A program made the position numbers and the translations under genes. This document shows, one piece after another, positions 25,466-34,572 of a stretch of DNA of 64,000 nt. Where the stretch lies: assembly GCA_035532935.1 (NCBI GenBank), contig DATKQE010000077.1, positions 62,001 to 126,000 on the forward strand, written 5' to 3'. The stretch is from DATJLY01 sp035532935. GTDB lineage: Bacteria > Pseudomonadota > Alphaproteobacteria > ATCC43930 > CGMCC-115725. A model generated the notes under the pieces. The model worked only from the letters and a program-made list of their open reading frames with translations, was not told the origin of the DNA and did not search any database. Every line of letters begins with the position of its first letter. The first letter of the stretch is position 1.

Positions 25466-26979
25466 ACCGGCAGCGCCGATTTACCACGCCACAGCGATTG
25501 CGGGATCCGCATCAACCCGATCAGCCTGCGGCGACTGCGCGAGAAGACCGACAGGGTAGCGACGGCGCTCGTCAGCGCGGTCCCCGCGGCGGCTGCGAGA
25601 CCGACGACCGGCTCGACCGGCGCGGCGAGCACGAAATGCCGCAGCGCGACGGTCGTCCCCGCCGTCACCAGCGCCGATGTCGCCGCCGGCACGACCGCGG
25701 CCGCCAAGTCGGTCACGGTGACCGGTCCGCGGCGGGTGGCGAGGTAGAGCGCGACCGGGAGACGCAAGGCCCAACCCACCGTCGCGAGCGCTGCTGCGAC
25801 CGCGAGCGTGCCGAACGGCAGCCCGGTCAGAACCGCCACGACGAACAGCGCGGCATCGACGAAGGCGGCGCGCAGCATCTCGCGCTTTCGGTCCTGGGTC
25901 AGGTAGAGGACCCCGACGAGCTGCGCCACCGGCTGATAGGCGGCGGCAATGGCAAAACCGGCGACGAGCGGCGCTGCTCCGCCCCAGCCGGCGCCGAACA
26001 TGACCGCGACGACCCAATCGGACGTCACGGCGATCAGAGCCGCGCCCGGCATGACGGCCATGGCCAGTGTCTCGACGATCTCGCCGAAGACGCGGCGATA
26101 GCGTTCGCGGTCGAGCTCGAGCCGGCTCATCAGCGGCAGGGTGACGGAATAGAGCGGCACCACCAGGTTGAGCGTGGGCGTCAGCAGCAGCTTCGCCGCC
26201 CGTTCGTAGAGGCCAAGGGCGCCGGGGCCCCACATGAACCCGACCACGACTTGATCGAGACTGCGGGTCAGAGCGCCTGCGACATTGACGCCCGTGACGG
26301 AGACTCCGAAGCGCAGCAGCGCGCCAAGTCCCGCGACGCGCCGCGGCAGTCCGGGCCGCCAGGAACACAGCGACCAGCTCGCCAGCAGCGCAACCGCCGG
26401 AACCGCCAGCCGCTGCGCCACCAGCGCCCAATAACCGGCATGCAGCACCGCCAACGAGAGCGCCGCGAGGAACCCCGTCACCTCCGATCCGACATCGACG
26501 GCGGCGACCACGGTGAACCGCATTTGCCGCCGCAGCAGCGCCCAATGCTGAACCGAGAGGCCGCTGAAGACGAAGCCGATCGCCAGGCACCGCGTTACGC
26601 CGACGAGCGCCGGCTCGCCATAGATCGACGCAATCACGGGAGCGGCGGCGATCAGCATCGCAGCGATGAGCGCACCGCACGCGGCATTGATCCAGAACAG
26701 CGCCGTCACCTCGGCATGGGTGAGGTCCGACTTGCGGATGGTCGCGGCCGAAAGACCGAAATCCTTGATCAGGTCGAAAATCGTATTGAGCGCCGCGACC
26801 ATGGCGATGAGGCCGAACGCCGCCGGCGGCAGCAGTCGCGCCAGCACCGCAACCGTAACGAACTGGAGCACGACCTTTCCCGCCTGGGCCACGAAGGTAA
26901 CGGCGCCGCCCCGCACCGAGCGGCGGCCGAGATCGGCCAGCAGGTGATCGGTGCGCAGCGCCGCGTCGTAATCACGCAT
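25462..26979 (-). CDS. Polysaccharide flippase of the MOP superfamily (Wzx/WzxC-like)
   Basis: This 505-residue integral membrane protein is expected to have about 12-14 helices and to flip the lipid-linked repeat unit across the inner membrane. The N-terminus has SVRGGAVTFVAQAGKVVLQF and AVLARLLPPAAFGLIAMV, followed by FDLIKDFGLSAATIRK. This is typical of the Polysacc_synt_3 / WzxC-type lipopolysaccharide exporters. The C-terminus is basic. It is the last gene of a minus-strand operon and overlaps fcl by eight bases. Confidence 0.9.
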   Translation of the reverse strand: MRDYDAALRTDHLLADLGRRSVRGGAVTFVAQAGKVVLQFVTVAVLARLLPPAAFGLIAMVAALNTIFDLIKDFGLSAATIRKSDLTHAEVTALFWINAACGALIAAMLIAAAPVIASIYGEPALVGVTRCLAIGFVFSGLSVQHWALLRRQMRFTVVAAVDVGSEVTGFLAALSLAVLHAGYWALVAQRLAVPAVALLASWSLCSWRPGLPRRVAGLGALLRFGVSVTGVNVAGALTRSLDQVVVGFMWGPGALGLYERAAKLLLTPTLNLVVPLYSVTLPLMSRLELDRERYRRVFGEIVETLAMAVMPGAALIAVTSDWVVAVMFGAGWGGAAPLVAGFAIAAAYQPVAQLVGVLYLTQDRKREMLRAAFVDAALFVVAVLTGLPFGTLAVAAALATVGWALRLPVALYLATRRGPVTVTDLAAAVVPAATSALVTAGTTVALRHFVLAAPVEPVVGLAAAAGTALTSAVATLSVFSRSRRRLIGLMRIPQSLWRGKSALPV

Positions 26980-27934
26980 GCGCGAGCGATGACGATCCGG
27001 CCGGGCAATGATGGTCGAGATACCAGCGGTAGGTCCGCGCCAAACCATCGGCGAGGGTGGTTTCCGCGCGCCAGCCCATGCCCGCGAGGCGCGTGCCGTC
27101 GAGCACCTTGCGCGGCGTGCCGTCGGGCTTGGCGCGATCGAACGCGAGCGTCCCGTCGAAGCCCACGACATCGCCGATCAGCCGCGCGAGATCGCCGATC
27201 GAGATTTCCTGCCCGGAGCCGAGATTGATCGGCATCTCGTCGGCATAGTGCTTCATCAGGAAGACCAGCCCGTCGGCGGCGTCGTCGACATAGAGCAGTT
27301 CGCGCAGCGGCCGGCCGCTGCCCCATACCGTCAGCGCCGGCGCCCTGCCTGTCTTCGCCTCATGTGCCTTGGCGATGAGCGCCGGCACCACGTGGCTCGA
27401 CCACCGATCGAAATTGTCGCCCGGTCCGTAAAGATTCGTTGGCATCGCGGCAATGAAGTCGCAGCCGTATTGGCGCCGGTAGGCTTGGCACAGCTTGACG
27501 CCGGCGATTTTGGCGACGGCGTACCATTGATTCGTCGGCTCGAGCGGCCCGGTCAGCAGGGCGTCCTCGGCGATCGGCTGCGGCGCGAGGCGCGGATAGA
27601 TGCAGGACGAGCCGAGAAACAACAGCCGTTCGACGCCATGCCGGCGCGCGGCGTCGACGACGTTCGACTGGATCATCAGGTTGTCGTAGATGAACTCGGC
27701 CGGATGCGTGTCGTTGGCGTAGATGCCGCCAACCCGCGCGGCGGCGAGGAAGACCGCCTGCGGCCGGTTCTCGCGCATCCATCGGTCCAATTCGGCCGCC
27801 ACCCGAAGATCGCAGTTCTCGCGCCGCGCCTTCTGCACGATGCAGTCTTCGCGCGCCAGGCGACGCACCAGCGCGGCGCCGACCAGTCCGCGATGACCGG
27901 CGACCCAGACTCGCTTATTCCGCAGCGAATACAT
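26972..27934 (-). CDS. fcl: GDP-L-fucose synthase
   Basis: This 320-residue short-chain dehydrogenase has 3,5-epimerase and 4-reductase activity and turns GDP-4-keto-6-deoxy-D-mannose into GDP-L-fucose with NADPH. The Rossmann motif is VWVAGHRGLVGAAL. The catalytic Ser-Tyr-Lys are in LGSSCIYPRLA and QWYAVAKIAG. Family segments include AARVGGIYANDTHPAEFIYD, NLYGPGDNFD and RELLYVDDAADG, and the length matches E. coli Fcl (321). The ATG at 27934 overlaps the gmd end by 20 bases, so translation is probably coupled. Confidence 0.95.
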   Translation of the reverse strand: MYSLRNKRVWVAGHRGLVGAALVRRLAREDCIVQKARRENCDLRVAAELDRWMRENRPQAVFLAAARVGGIYANDTHPAEFIYDNLMIQSNVVDAARRHGVERLLFLGSSCIYPRLAPQPIAEDALLTGPLEPTNQWYAVAKIAGVKLCQAYRRQYGCDFIAAMPTNLYGPGDNFDRWSSHVVPALIAKAHEAKTGRAPALTVWGSGRPLRELLYVDDAADGLVFLMKHYADEMPINLGSGQEISIGDLARLIGDVVGFDGTLAFDRAKPDGTPRKVLDGTRLAGMGWRAETTLADGLARTYRWYLDHHCPAGSSSLAHA

Positions 27935-29003
27935 CGAGCTCTCCGTTCCGTGCGACGTTGTGAAGCTGCAGCGCGCGCCGGTCCGCCTGCACCATCTCCT
28001 CGACGAGCTGCTGGAAATTCGTACGGTGGCGCCAGCCGAGCGTGTCGCGCGCCTTGCTGGCATCGCCGAGCAGAAGATCGACCTCCGTCGGCCGGTAATA
28101 GGCCGGGTCGATGGCGACGAGGACCTCGCCGGACCGCGTGCAGTATCCCTTTTCCTCGGGTCCGTTGCCGCGCCACGCGACGCGGCGACCGATGCAGGCG
28201 AAGGCCGTCTCGACGAACTCGCGCACCGAATGGGTCTCGCCGGTGGCGAGCACGTAATCCCCCGGCCTGTCCTGTTGCAGGATGAGCCACATGCCTTCCA
28301 CGTAATCGCGCGCGTGTCCCCAATCCCGGCGCGCCTCGAGATTGCCGAGATACAGTCGCGCCTGGAGGCCGTATTCGATCGCGGCGACGGCACGGGTGAT
28401 CTTGCGCGTGACGAAGGTCTCGCCGCGCACCGGCGATTCATGGTTGAAGAGAATTCCGTTCGAGGCGTGCAAGCCGTAGGCTTCGCGGTAGTTGACGGTG
28501 ATCCAATAGGCATAGAGCTTGGCAGCCGCATAGGGGCTGCGCGGATAGAATGGCGTCGCTTCGCTTTGCGGCGTCTCCTGCGCCTTGCCGAACAGCTCGG
28601 ACGTCGATGCCTGATAGAACCGCGCGGTCGAGCCGAGCTTGAGCAGCCGCATGGACTCGAGCAGGCGCAGCGTGCCGAGCGCGTCGGTATTGGCGGTGTA
28701 TTCCGGCGTCTCGAAGCTCACCTGGACGTGGCTTTGCGCCGCGAGGTTGTAGATCTCCTCGGGACGCACTTCTTCCAGAAGCCGCAGCAGCGCCATCGCG
28801 TCGGTCATGTCGCCGTGATGAAGCACGAAACGGCGATCGTTGCCGTGCCGGTCCTTGTAAAGGTGATCGATCCGGGCGGTGTTGATGGAGGATGCGCGGC
28901 GCTTCATGCCGTGTACGTGGTAACCGCGCCGCAAAAGAAACTCGGCGAGATAGGCCCCGTCCTGGCCGGTGATGCCGGTGATCAGCGCCGTCTTAGGGGA
29001 CAT
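27915..29003 (-). CDS. gmd: GDP-mannose 4,6-dehydratase
   Basis: This 362-residue enzyme makes GDP-4-keto-6-deoxy-D-mannose from GDP-mannose, the first step towards GDP-L-fucose (or rhamnose or perosamine). It has TALITGITGQDGAYLAEFLL for NADP binding, the RRASSINTARIDHLY motif, the catalytic Thr in STSELFG, and YxxxK in SPYAAAKLYAYWITV. NHESPVRGETFVTRKITR and DWGHARDYVEGMW are also hallmark blocks. The ATG at 29003 lies inside the preceding glycosyltransferase gene. Paired with fcl it indicates an L-fucose-containing polymer. The GDP-mannose pyrophosphorylase needed upstream is not in the window. Confidence 0.96.
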   Translation of the reverse strand: MSPKTALITGITGQDGAYLAEFLLRRGYHVHGMKRRASSINTARIDHLYKDRHGNDRRFVLHHGDMTDAMALLRLLEEVRPEEIYNLAAQSHVQVSFETPEYTANTDALGTLRLLESMRLLKLGSTARFYQASTSELFGKAQETPQSEATPFYPRSPYAAAKLYAYWITVNYREAYGLHASNGILFNHESPVRGETFVTRKITRAVAAIEYGLQARLYLGNLEARRDWGHARDYVEGMWLILQQDRPGDYVLATGETHSVREFVETAFACIGRRVAWRGNGPEEKGYCTRSGEVLVAIDPAYYRPTEVDLLLGDASKARDTLGWRHRTNFQQLVEEMVQADRRALQLHNVARNGELDVFAAE

Positions 29004-30192
29004 GAAGCTCGTTCCTTTCCATTGGCAACAGGGCGATGCGGGCGGCGACGCTGTCCCAGCTATAGGCGGCGAGAACATGCGTCTGCCCCGCCTGTCCGAC
29101 ACGCGCGAGGCGCTCGGGATTAGCCACAGCATCGATAATGGTATCGGCAATCAGCGCGGGGTCCGGTCGCGCGACCAGGAAGCCGTATCGACCGTCGGCG
29201 ACGATCTCGGGCAGGCCGTTGCGGTCGAGCCCGAGCACCGGCGTGCGCGACGCCAGGGCCTCGAGATAGACCTGGCCCCAGGGATCGTTGAGCATCGGCT
29301 GCACCAGCAGCGTCGCAGCGCGGTAAAGCGCCTGCAGATCGGGCCACGGCAACCGGCTGTGGAAGGTGATGCGGGGATGGCGGGGCACGAGCCGACGGCT
29401 GGCCGGATCGGCGACGACGGTCAGCCGCAGATCGGGCCGGCGCGCCAGGGCGATGCGGAACGCCTCGACCGCGAGCGCGCCGCCTTTGGCGCGAAATAGA
29501 TGCTTAGCGACGAAAAGGAGCTGCGGCGATGCATAGGATTTTTCGCCGAAGAACGGTTCGATCCGTCCCATGCCGCAACCGACCGCGCTCACCTGTCCGG
29601 GTGCGAGCCCGTAATGCGCGATCAGATTCGCGCGCACGCACTGTGCGAACGTGAACACGTGTTCGAGACCACGCAGCGATTCAGCCTCGAGCCGCTCGAA
29701 TTCCTCGAGCGCGCGCGGACCGTAGGCGGCGGCATCGGTGCGGTATCGCATCGACAAATCCCAGGTCTGGTCGCAATAGAGGTAGTGCTTGACGCCCGGC
29801 AGCAGGTCGAACGCCGGGAGATCGAGCGTTCCGGTATGCAGAACGTGGCGCACGCCGAGGTGGGCGGTCTGGCGTGTGACCTCGATCGACATGAGTGCGC
29901 GTGCCCGCGCCCCGCGCAAAAACTGCTCGCTCGACGACAGCCGGCCGAAGCCGCCAAAAATGTGGCGCGCGGCCAAGGGAAGGCGGCGCATGCGGCCGAT
30001 CGACGAATTGATGCTTTCGACAATGATGCCGCGCCGTTCAAGCGCCGCTGCGAGGTTGCACGGCGCCCCGGACCACGTGCGCGGATCGCGCGGTGGGCCG
30101 AAGATGGACGTGATCGCGATCCGGTCGAACCGCAAGGGTCCGTCGGGGGAGATCATCATCGGGGAGTTCGGCACGCATTGTGAATCCGGCAC
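28993..30192 (-). CDS. Glycosyltransferase of the GT4 type
   Basis: This 399-residue GT-B enzyme is the first gene of the gmd-fcl-flippase operon. The N-domain has IAITSIFGPPRDPRTWSGAP, and the donor half has LLFVAKHLFRAKGGALAVEAF. The end of the nucleotide-sugar site carries VQPMLNDPWGQVYLEALASR, close to the EX7E-like E(x)7E/Y motif of GT4, followed by PVLGLDRNGLPEIV. A GTG start at 30192 has AGAGG nearby; ATG at 30159 is a weaker alternative. Its position next to gmd and fcl makes a fucosyl- or mannosyltransferase plausible, but this is inference from context. Confidence 0.87.
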   Translation of the reverse strand: MPDSQCVPNSPMMISPDGPLRFDRIAITSIFGPPRDPRTWSGAPCNLAAALERRGIIVESINSSIGRMRRLPLAARHIFGGFGRLSSSEQFLRGARARALMSIEVTRQTAHLGVRHVLHTGTLDLPAFDLLPGVKHYLYCDQTWDLSMRYRTDAAAYGPRALEEFERLEAESLRGLEHVFTFAQCVRANLIAHYGLAPGQVSAVGCGMGRIEPFFGEKSYASPQLLFVAKHLFRAKGGALAVEAFRIALARRPDLRLTVVADPASRRLVPRHPRITFHSRLPWPDLQALYRAATLLVQPMLNDPWGQVYLEALASRTPVLGLDRNGLPEIVADGRYGFLVARPDPALIADTIIDAVANPERLARVGQAGQTHVLAAYSWDSVAARIALLPMERNELHVP

Positions 30193-30433
30193 GGCCTCTA
30201 TCCAACGTCACCACGCCTCGGCAGTTCGGCAGCAAACGAAATATCACCTGAAGCGAAACGTAAGCGGTCGCCGGGCGCCAGTGATCAACCTGTGACCCGG
30301 CGCAGCGCGCTCGGCAGGTGCCTGCACGTGACCACGGATTGATCACATTGGGATTCGCCGGCGCGCGATCAGAATTGTCGCGAAGAACCGCCGCCGTTCG
30401 CCGGATGGTTGGCGATCCGGATGGCGATGGAGG

Positions 30434-31678
30434 GTGCAATTGTGCCGCCTGAGTGACGTTGGCCCCGGCCTGGCTTTCTTCGCACCCGATATCACCGAAG
30501 TCAGCACGATCAAGCGCGTTGCCGAGTTCGTCGATCACGGGATGCGGCCGTTGGTCCTCGGCTTTCGCCGCGATCGCTGCAACCGGGACTTCGAGCCGGC
30601 CTGGCCGTACCGGTTGCTGGGCCGTACGCGCGACGGCCGCCATTGGCACCGGGTCTGGGCGCTGGCGCTGGCGGTTCCGAAGCTGCTCCGCGCGCGCGCG
30701 GCGCTCAGGCGGACGCCGGTCTATTACGCGCGCAACATCGATCTGCTGCTTCTCGCGTTCCTGGCGCGGTTTCTGTTCAACCGTGGTGCGGTGGTCGCCT
30801 ACGAAGTGCTCGACATTCAGCCGGCATTTCTCGGCCGGGGATGCACCGCGGTGCTGCTTCGGTGGATCGAGCGGCGATGCCTCGGTCGCGTGCTCGTGCT
30901 CGTGCTGTCATCGCCGGGGTTCCTGCGTAATTACTACCGCGGCCAACTGGGATATACCGGCCGGTGGGTTCTTCTCGAGAACAAGCTCCATCGCTCGGCG
31001 CTGGTGTATCTCCCGGCGGGCGCCGACAGGCGCACCGCGGTCAAGGACAAGGACGCGGCTGGACGCTGGGTGGTCGGATATTTCGGTCTGATCCGCGGCG
31101 AGGCGACGATGCGGCTCGTCCGGTCAATCGCCACGCGCGTGCCGCACAAGGTTTCCTTCCGCTTCTCGGGCGTGTTTACGACGGTCGAGGAACGCCTTTT
31201 CCGCGCCATGTTCACGGGCCTGCCCAACGTCGTCTATGACGGAGAGTACGCTCACCCGCAGGATCTCGGCGACATCTACGGCGCCGTCGATCTGGCCTGG
31301 GCGATCGACCTCGAGGATTCGCAGTGCAACTCCCGTTGGCTCTTGCCGAACCGTTTCTACGAGGCCGGAATCTGCGGGGTTCCGTGCCTCGCGGTCGCCG
31401 GCTTCGAGCTTGGCGTCGCGCTCGATCGCCTCGGCGTCGGCTGGAGCTTTGCCGAACCGTTGGAGGACGCGCTCGTCCGCTTCTTCGAGAGCCTCGAGCG
31501 ATCCGAATATGAGGCGTGTCGCCGCCGCCTTGCCGCCCTGCCGCGAAGCCGCTTCGTCGCCGGCGATGAGATCGCGGCGCTGTGTGCCATTCTCAACGAT
31601 GCCGCGGGTACACCGTCGACCCGCATCGCCGCTCTCGCGGTCGAAGGCGGGCGGCTCGACCGCCTTCCCGAAGGGTGA
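30434..31678 (+). CDS. Glycosyltransferase, ExoL-like
   Basis: This GT-B-like protein of about 414 residues resembles succinoglycan ExoL. The start has AFFAPDITEVSTIKRVAEF followed by LVLGFRRDR, and the middle has YYARNIDLLLLAFLARFLF and YEVLDIQPAF. The donor half contains WVVGYFGLIRGEATM and DLAWAIDLEDSQCNSRWLLP then NRFYEAGICGVPCLA. The best ribosome-binding site (GGAGG at 30428-30432) is well spaced for TTG at 30440 and too close for GTG at 30434, so the true start may be six bases later. The gene diverges from the minus-strand glycosyltransferase operon and converges on an FkbM gene 19 bases away. Sugar specificity is unknown. Confidence 0.83.
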   Translation: MQLCRLSDVGPGLAFFAPDITEVSTIKRVAEFVDHGMRPLVLGFRRDRCNRDFEPAWPYRLLGRTRDGRHWHRVWALALAVPKLLRARAALRRTPVYYARNIDLLLLAFLARFLFNRGAVVAYEVLDIQPAFLGRGCTAVLLRWIERRCLGRVLVLVLSSPGFLRNYYRGQLGYTGRWVLLENKLHRSALVYLPAGADRRTAVKDKDAAGRWVVGYFGLIRGEATMRLVRSIATRVPHKVSFRFSGVFTTVEERLFRAMFTGLPNVVYDGEYAHPQDLGDIYGAVDLAWAIDLEDSQCNSRWLLPNRFYEAGICGVPCLAVAGFELGVALDRLGVGWSFAEPLEDALVRFFESLERSEYEACRRRLAALPRSRFVAGDEIAALCAILNDAAGTPSTRIAALAVEGGRLDRLPEG

Positions 31679-31697
31679 GGCGCATGTCGGCTGCCGA

Positions 31698-32648
31698 CTA
31701 TTGTGCCACGATCACGTCGCAATAGGCATAGGCCGCATCCCGGCGTTGGGATGCGAAGTCGCGAAGCCAGGCCGCGATGACGCTGATCGGGCGCCAGACC
31801 GGCGTTGCATCGACATCGCCGGCCAGAACGGCGCCGCGCGAGAATGTCGTTGCGATGAACGTGGCGAGAGTGTCGGGGTCGCCGCCCAATCGCCGCAGTC
31901 CATAAGGCCAGAACTCGAAGGCAACGAGGGCGGCGGCGGCAAGGACCGCCCGTCCGCCGCACAGCACATGGCACTCCGCACCTTGGGTGTCGATTTTGAC
32001 GACGACCGGGGGCGCCAGTTGCGCCGCGTTCACGACGTCGTCGAGCCGCTCGGCCGGCACGGTGATGACGCGGCGCCGTGCCTCGCCGAAGCTGCCGTCG
32101 TGGTCGACGCGACGGATGCGATGATCGCCGAAATTATCGTCTGCAAGCTCGAACGCGACGCTGCCGCGTTGATCGTAGAGCGCGAGGTTGTAGGTCTCGA
32201 CATTGCCGGCCGCGCAGTTCTGATGCACGTTCCGTGTCAAGTAGCGAAAGGTCGCGGGCTCCGGTTCGAAGGCCTTGCACGCGACGGCGCCACGCCGGGC
32301 GATTGGAATCGTCGTCAGCCCGATATTGGCGCCGACGTCGATGTAGGTGCCCCGTTCGTGACGATCGAAGAACGCGTCCACGATCCGGTTGGTGCCTGCC
32401 GCCCAGCGCCGCGTCCTGGCGTAGGTGGCCAGAATTGAGCTGTCGGCAAGCGCGCCCTCGACCAGGCCATAATCGCCGAGCACCCGGATGTCGGTGATGC
32501 CGAAGGACCGCCCCAGCGCCTGCAGCACCTCGTAGGCCGTGTCGGCCGCGACGTCCGCGCTGAGCGCGTGGAGCAGGACGCGCTTGGCGGCAGGCGGTAG
32601 ACGATGGACGACTTCGGTTATGACGGACCTGGCGAGCGGCTTCCACAT
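31698..32648 (-). CDS. FkbM family SAM-dependent methyltransferase
   Basis: This protein of about 316 residues has a class I methyltransferase fold. SAM-binding motif I is TYIDVGANIGLTTIPIARRG, with the acidic post-I residue in AFEPEPATFRYL. The FkbM marker VVVKIDTQGAECHVLCGG follows, then LVAFEFWPYGLR. Such enzymes usually O-methylate sugar hydroxyls, here presumably a residue of the exopolysaccharide. ATG at 32648 is preferred over an upstream in-frame ATG at 32708, because the extra residues look non-coding. An N-terminal region of about 90 residues before the fold has no recognised domain. It is one of three FkbM genes in the locus. Confidence 0.88.
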   Translation of the reverse strand: MWKPLARSVITEVVHRLPPAAKRVLLHALSADVAADTAYEVLQALGRSFGITDIRVLGDYGLVEGALADSSILATYARTRRWAAGTNRIVDAFFDRHERGTYIDVGANIGLTTIPIARRGAVACKAFEPEPATFRYLTRNVHQNCAAGNVETYNLALYDQRGSVAFELADDNFGDHRIRRVDHDGSFGEARRRVITVPAERLDDVVNAAQLAPPVVVKIDTQGAECHVLCGGRAVLAAAALVAFEFWPYGLRRLGGDPDTLATFIATTFSRGAVLAGDVDATPVWRPISVIAAWLRDFASQRRDAAYAYCDVIVAQ

Positions 32649-32772
32649 CGATGCTGCGCCCTTCGTTGCGATGCGATGGGCGCCAGAGTCGGTCCCGCGG
32701 CCGGGCAAATCTCGTGATCAATCGATGACTGCCGCCAAAAGGGAGCCGGCAGCGCCCGGCACCGCCCGCCCG

Positions 32773-33498
32773 TCAGGCATGCGCGAGAACGGTCGTATGA
32801 AGCAGGATGAAGCTGTCGCCCGCGAGCTGTCGCAGGTCGTAGAACAGGATGGTGATCTCGTAGGTGGTCAGAAACGCGATCGCGTAGAATGCGCCGTGGT
32901 GCCGCGCCTCCCACCGCAGCACGCGCGCCGGCAGTGTCGTGCGACCGAGCCAGTGATGCGCGGCCGCCATGATCACGGCGCCCAGCGCGATGCCGGCAAG
33001 GATGTCGCTCGGATAATGAAATCCGAGATAGATGCGCGGGATGCAGATGACGATCACGGTCCATATCATCGCGAACAAGCCGAGCGGCTTCGATTCGTAC
33101 CAAACCGCGAGCGCCAGCGCGAAGAACAGCGCGGCATGGTCACTCGGAAGCGAATTCCAGCGGCTGAGCGTGGCGGGATCGACGCCGTAGGGCAGGACGA
33201 AGAACGGGTCGCCGGCATGCAGCGGCCGCGGGTGGAAAGGCAGCACGCGCTGGGCGATCCGCGAAATCACCACTGCGAGGAGCGCACCGGCAATCCACAC
33301 CAGAACACGCTGGCGACGCGCCTCGACGCGGTCGTCGGTGCGTAGCCACATCCACCAGAAATACGCCATGAAAAGGCCGCCCTTGAGCAGGTCGGAATCG
33401 GCGACGTCGCGCACGAGCTGGTCGAACGCGACATCCCTGGCGGCGAATTGTCCGAAGAAGCGGATGACGGTCTCGTCGAAGGGGGCGACATAGGCCAC
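32773..33498 (-). CDS. PAP2 family membrane phosphatase
   Basis: This 241-residue polytopic membrane enzyme has five or six predicted helices and the PAP2 acid-phosphatase signature: PFHPRP (motif 1), PSDHA (motif 2) and PRIYLGFHYPSD (motif 3, with Arg, nucleophile-assisting His and Asp). The usual first Lys of motif 1 is replaced by Arg. In polysaccharide loci such enzymes recycle undecaprenyl diphosphate to the monophosphate carrier, though phosphatidic-acid phosphatase activity is also possible. GTG at 33498 was chosen because a GGAGG ribosome-binding site lies just upstream; no ATG is near. Confidence 0.88.
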   Translation of the reverse strand: MAYVAPFDETVIRFFGQFAARDVAFDQLVRDVADSDLLKGGLFMAYFWWMWLRTDDRVEARRQRVLVWIAGALLAVVISRIAQRVLPFHPRPLHAGDPFFVLPYGVDPATLSRWNSLPSDHAALFFALALAVWYESKPLGLFAMIWTVIVICIPRIYLGFHYPSDILAGIALGAVIMAAAHHWLGRTTLPARVLRWEARHHGAFYAIAFLTTYEITILFYDLRQLAGDSFILLHTTVLAHA

Positions 33499-33720
33499 GG
33501 GTCCTCCGTCGGGGTGTTGTGATGCTCTCTTGGCATTGCCGACCTGGCGAAGCCACGGACCGGTCAACGCGAAGCGCGGGCGAAGATTTCCGTGATGAAT
33601 TTGTGACGCTCGATCGAGCGTCGCCACGGATATGTCACTGTTCCGGACCGCCGTCCTCTGGCCAAATGAAGCGCAGCGTGCGACATGCCATATGCCGCCA
33701 TCACCCGATCCGGAGAACGC

Positions 33721-34542
33721 ATGGTTGCATCGGCGCGGCAAAACCTGCGGGCGCTGTGCCCGCCACCGCTGCGGCGCTGGCGGGAGATGCGCTATTTCCT
33801 GCGGAACGGCGAAGTCGAATTGCACATCGTCCCGATTCTGTGCCGACGGGATCGCGACGCCATCGATGTCGGCGCCAACGAGGGCGCCTATCTTCACGTC
33901 ATGATCCCGAATGCGCGGCGCGTACTCGCGATCGAGCCGATTCCGTCGCTGGCTGCGGCGCTGGTGCGAAAATTCGGGCGCCGCGTCGCCGTTACCCAGG
34001 CGGCCCTGTCGCGCGCGGCCGGCACGTCGGTCCTTCGCATTCCGATGGTGATGGGCGCGGCCGTGGAGGGACTTGCGACGCTGTCGGCGGCGTCGCCCGC
34101 GTCGCACGAGCGATACCGCGAGATCGCCGTGACCACTCACCGCCTCGACGAGATCTATTCGGGCGTGGTCGGGTTCATCAAGATCGATGTCGAAGGCCAT
34201 GAGGAAGCGGTCCTCGATGGTGCTGCGGAAACCATCGCGCGCTGCCGCCCGCGCCTCCTGGTGGAGATGGAGGAACGCTTTGCGCCAGGGGTCATTCGTC
34301 GCGAGCATGAGCGGCTTCGGCGGATCGGTTATCGCGGCTTCTACATTCATCGCCGGGCGCTCAACCCGATCGCCGATTTCGATCCACAGCTATTGCAGCG
34401 GGCGGAAGACATTGACGGCTTCACGGGATCGGTGCCGCGCATGATGCTCGACGGCTACGTCAACAACTTCGTGTTCCTGCCCGAGGAGGATTGCAGTGCG
34501 GTGATGCCGCGCATCGCCGGGACACTGGCGTGCGGGCGCTGA
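33721..34542 (+). CDS. FkbM family SAM-dependent methyltransferase
   Basis: This is a 273-residue class I methyltransferase. Motif I is AIDVGANEGAYLHVMIPNAR, the acidic loop is LAIEPIPSLAAAL, and the FkbM marker is FIKIDVEGHEEAVLDGA. The family-typical end PRLLVEMEERF and NNFVFLP follows. It probably methylates a sugar of the surface polymer. ATG at 33721 has GGAG six bases upstream and is preferred to the in-frame ATG at 33685. It diverges from the PAP2 gene and converges on opgG. Confidence 0.88.
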   Translation: MVASARQNLRALCPPPLRRWREMRYFLRNGEVELHIVPILCRRDRDAIDVGANEGAYLHVMIPNARRVLAIEPIPSLAAALVRKFGRRVAVTQAALSRAAGTSVLRIPMVMGAAVEGLATLSAASPASHERYREIAVTTHRLDEIYSGVVGFIKIDVEGHEEAVLDGAAETIARCRPRLLVEMEERFAPGVIRREHERLRRIGYRGFYIHRRALNPIADFDPQLLQRAEDIDGFTGSVPRMMLDGYVNNFVFLPEEDCSAVMPRIAGTLACGR

Positions 34543-34572
34543 TCCGGATCGGCGGCGGCGTGCCGATCGGCG

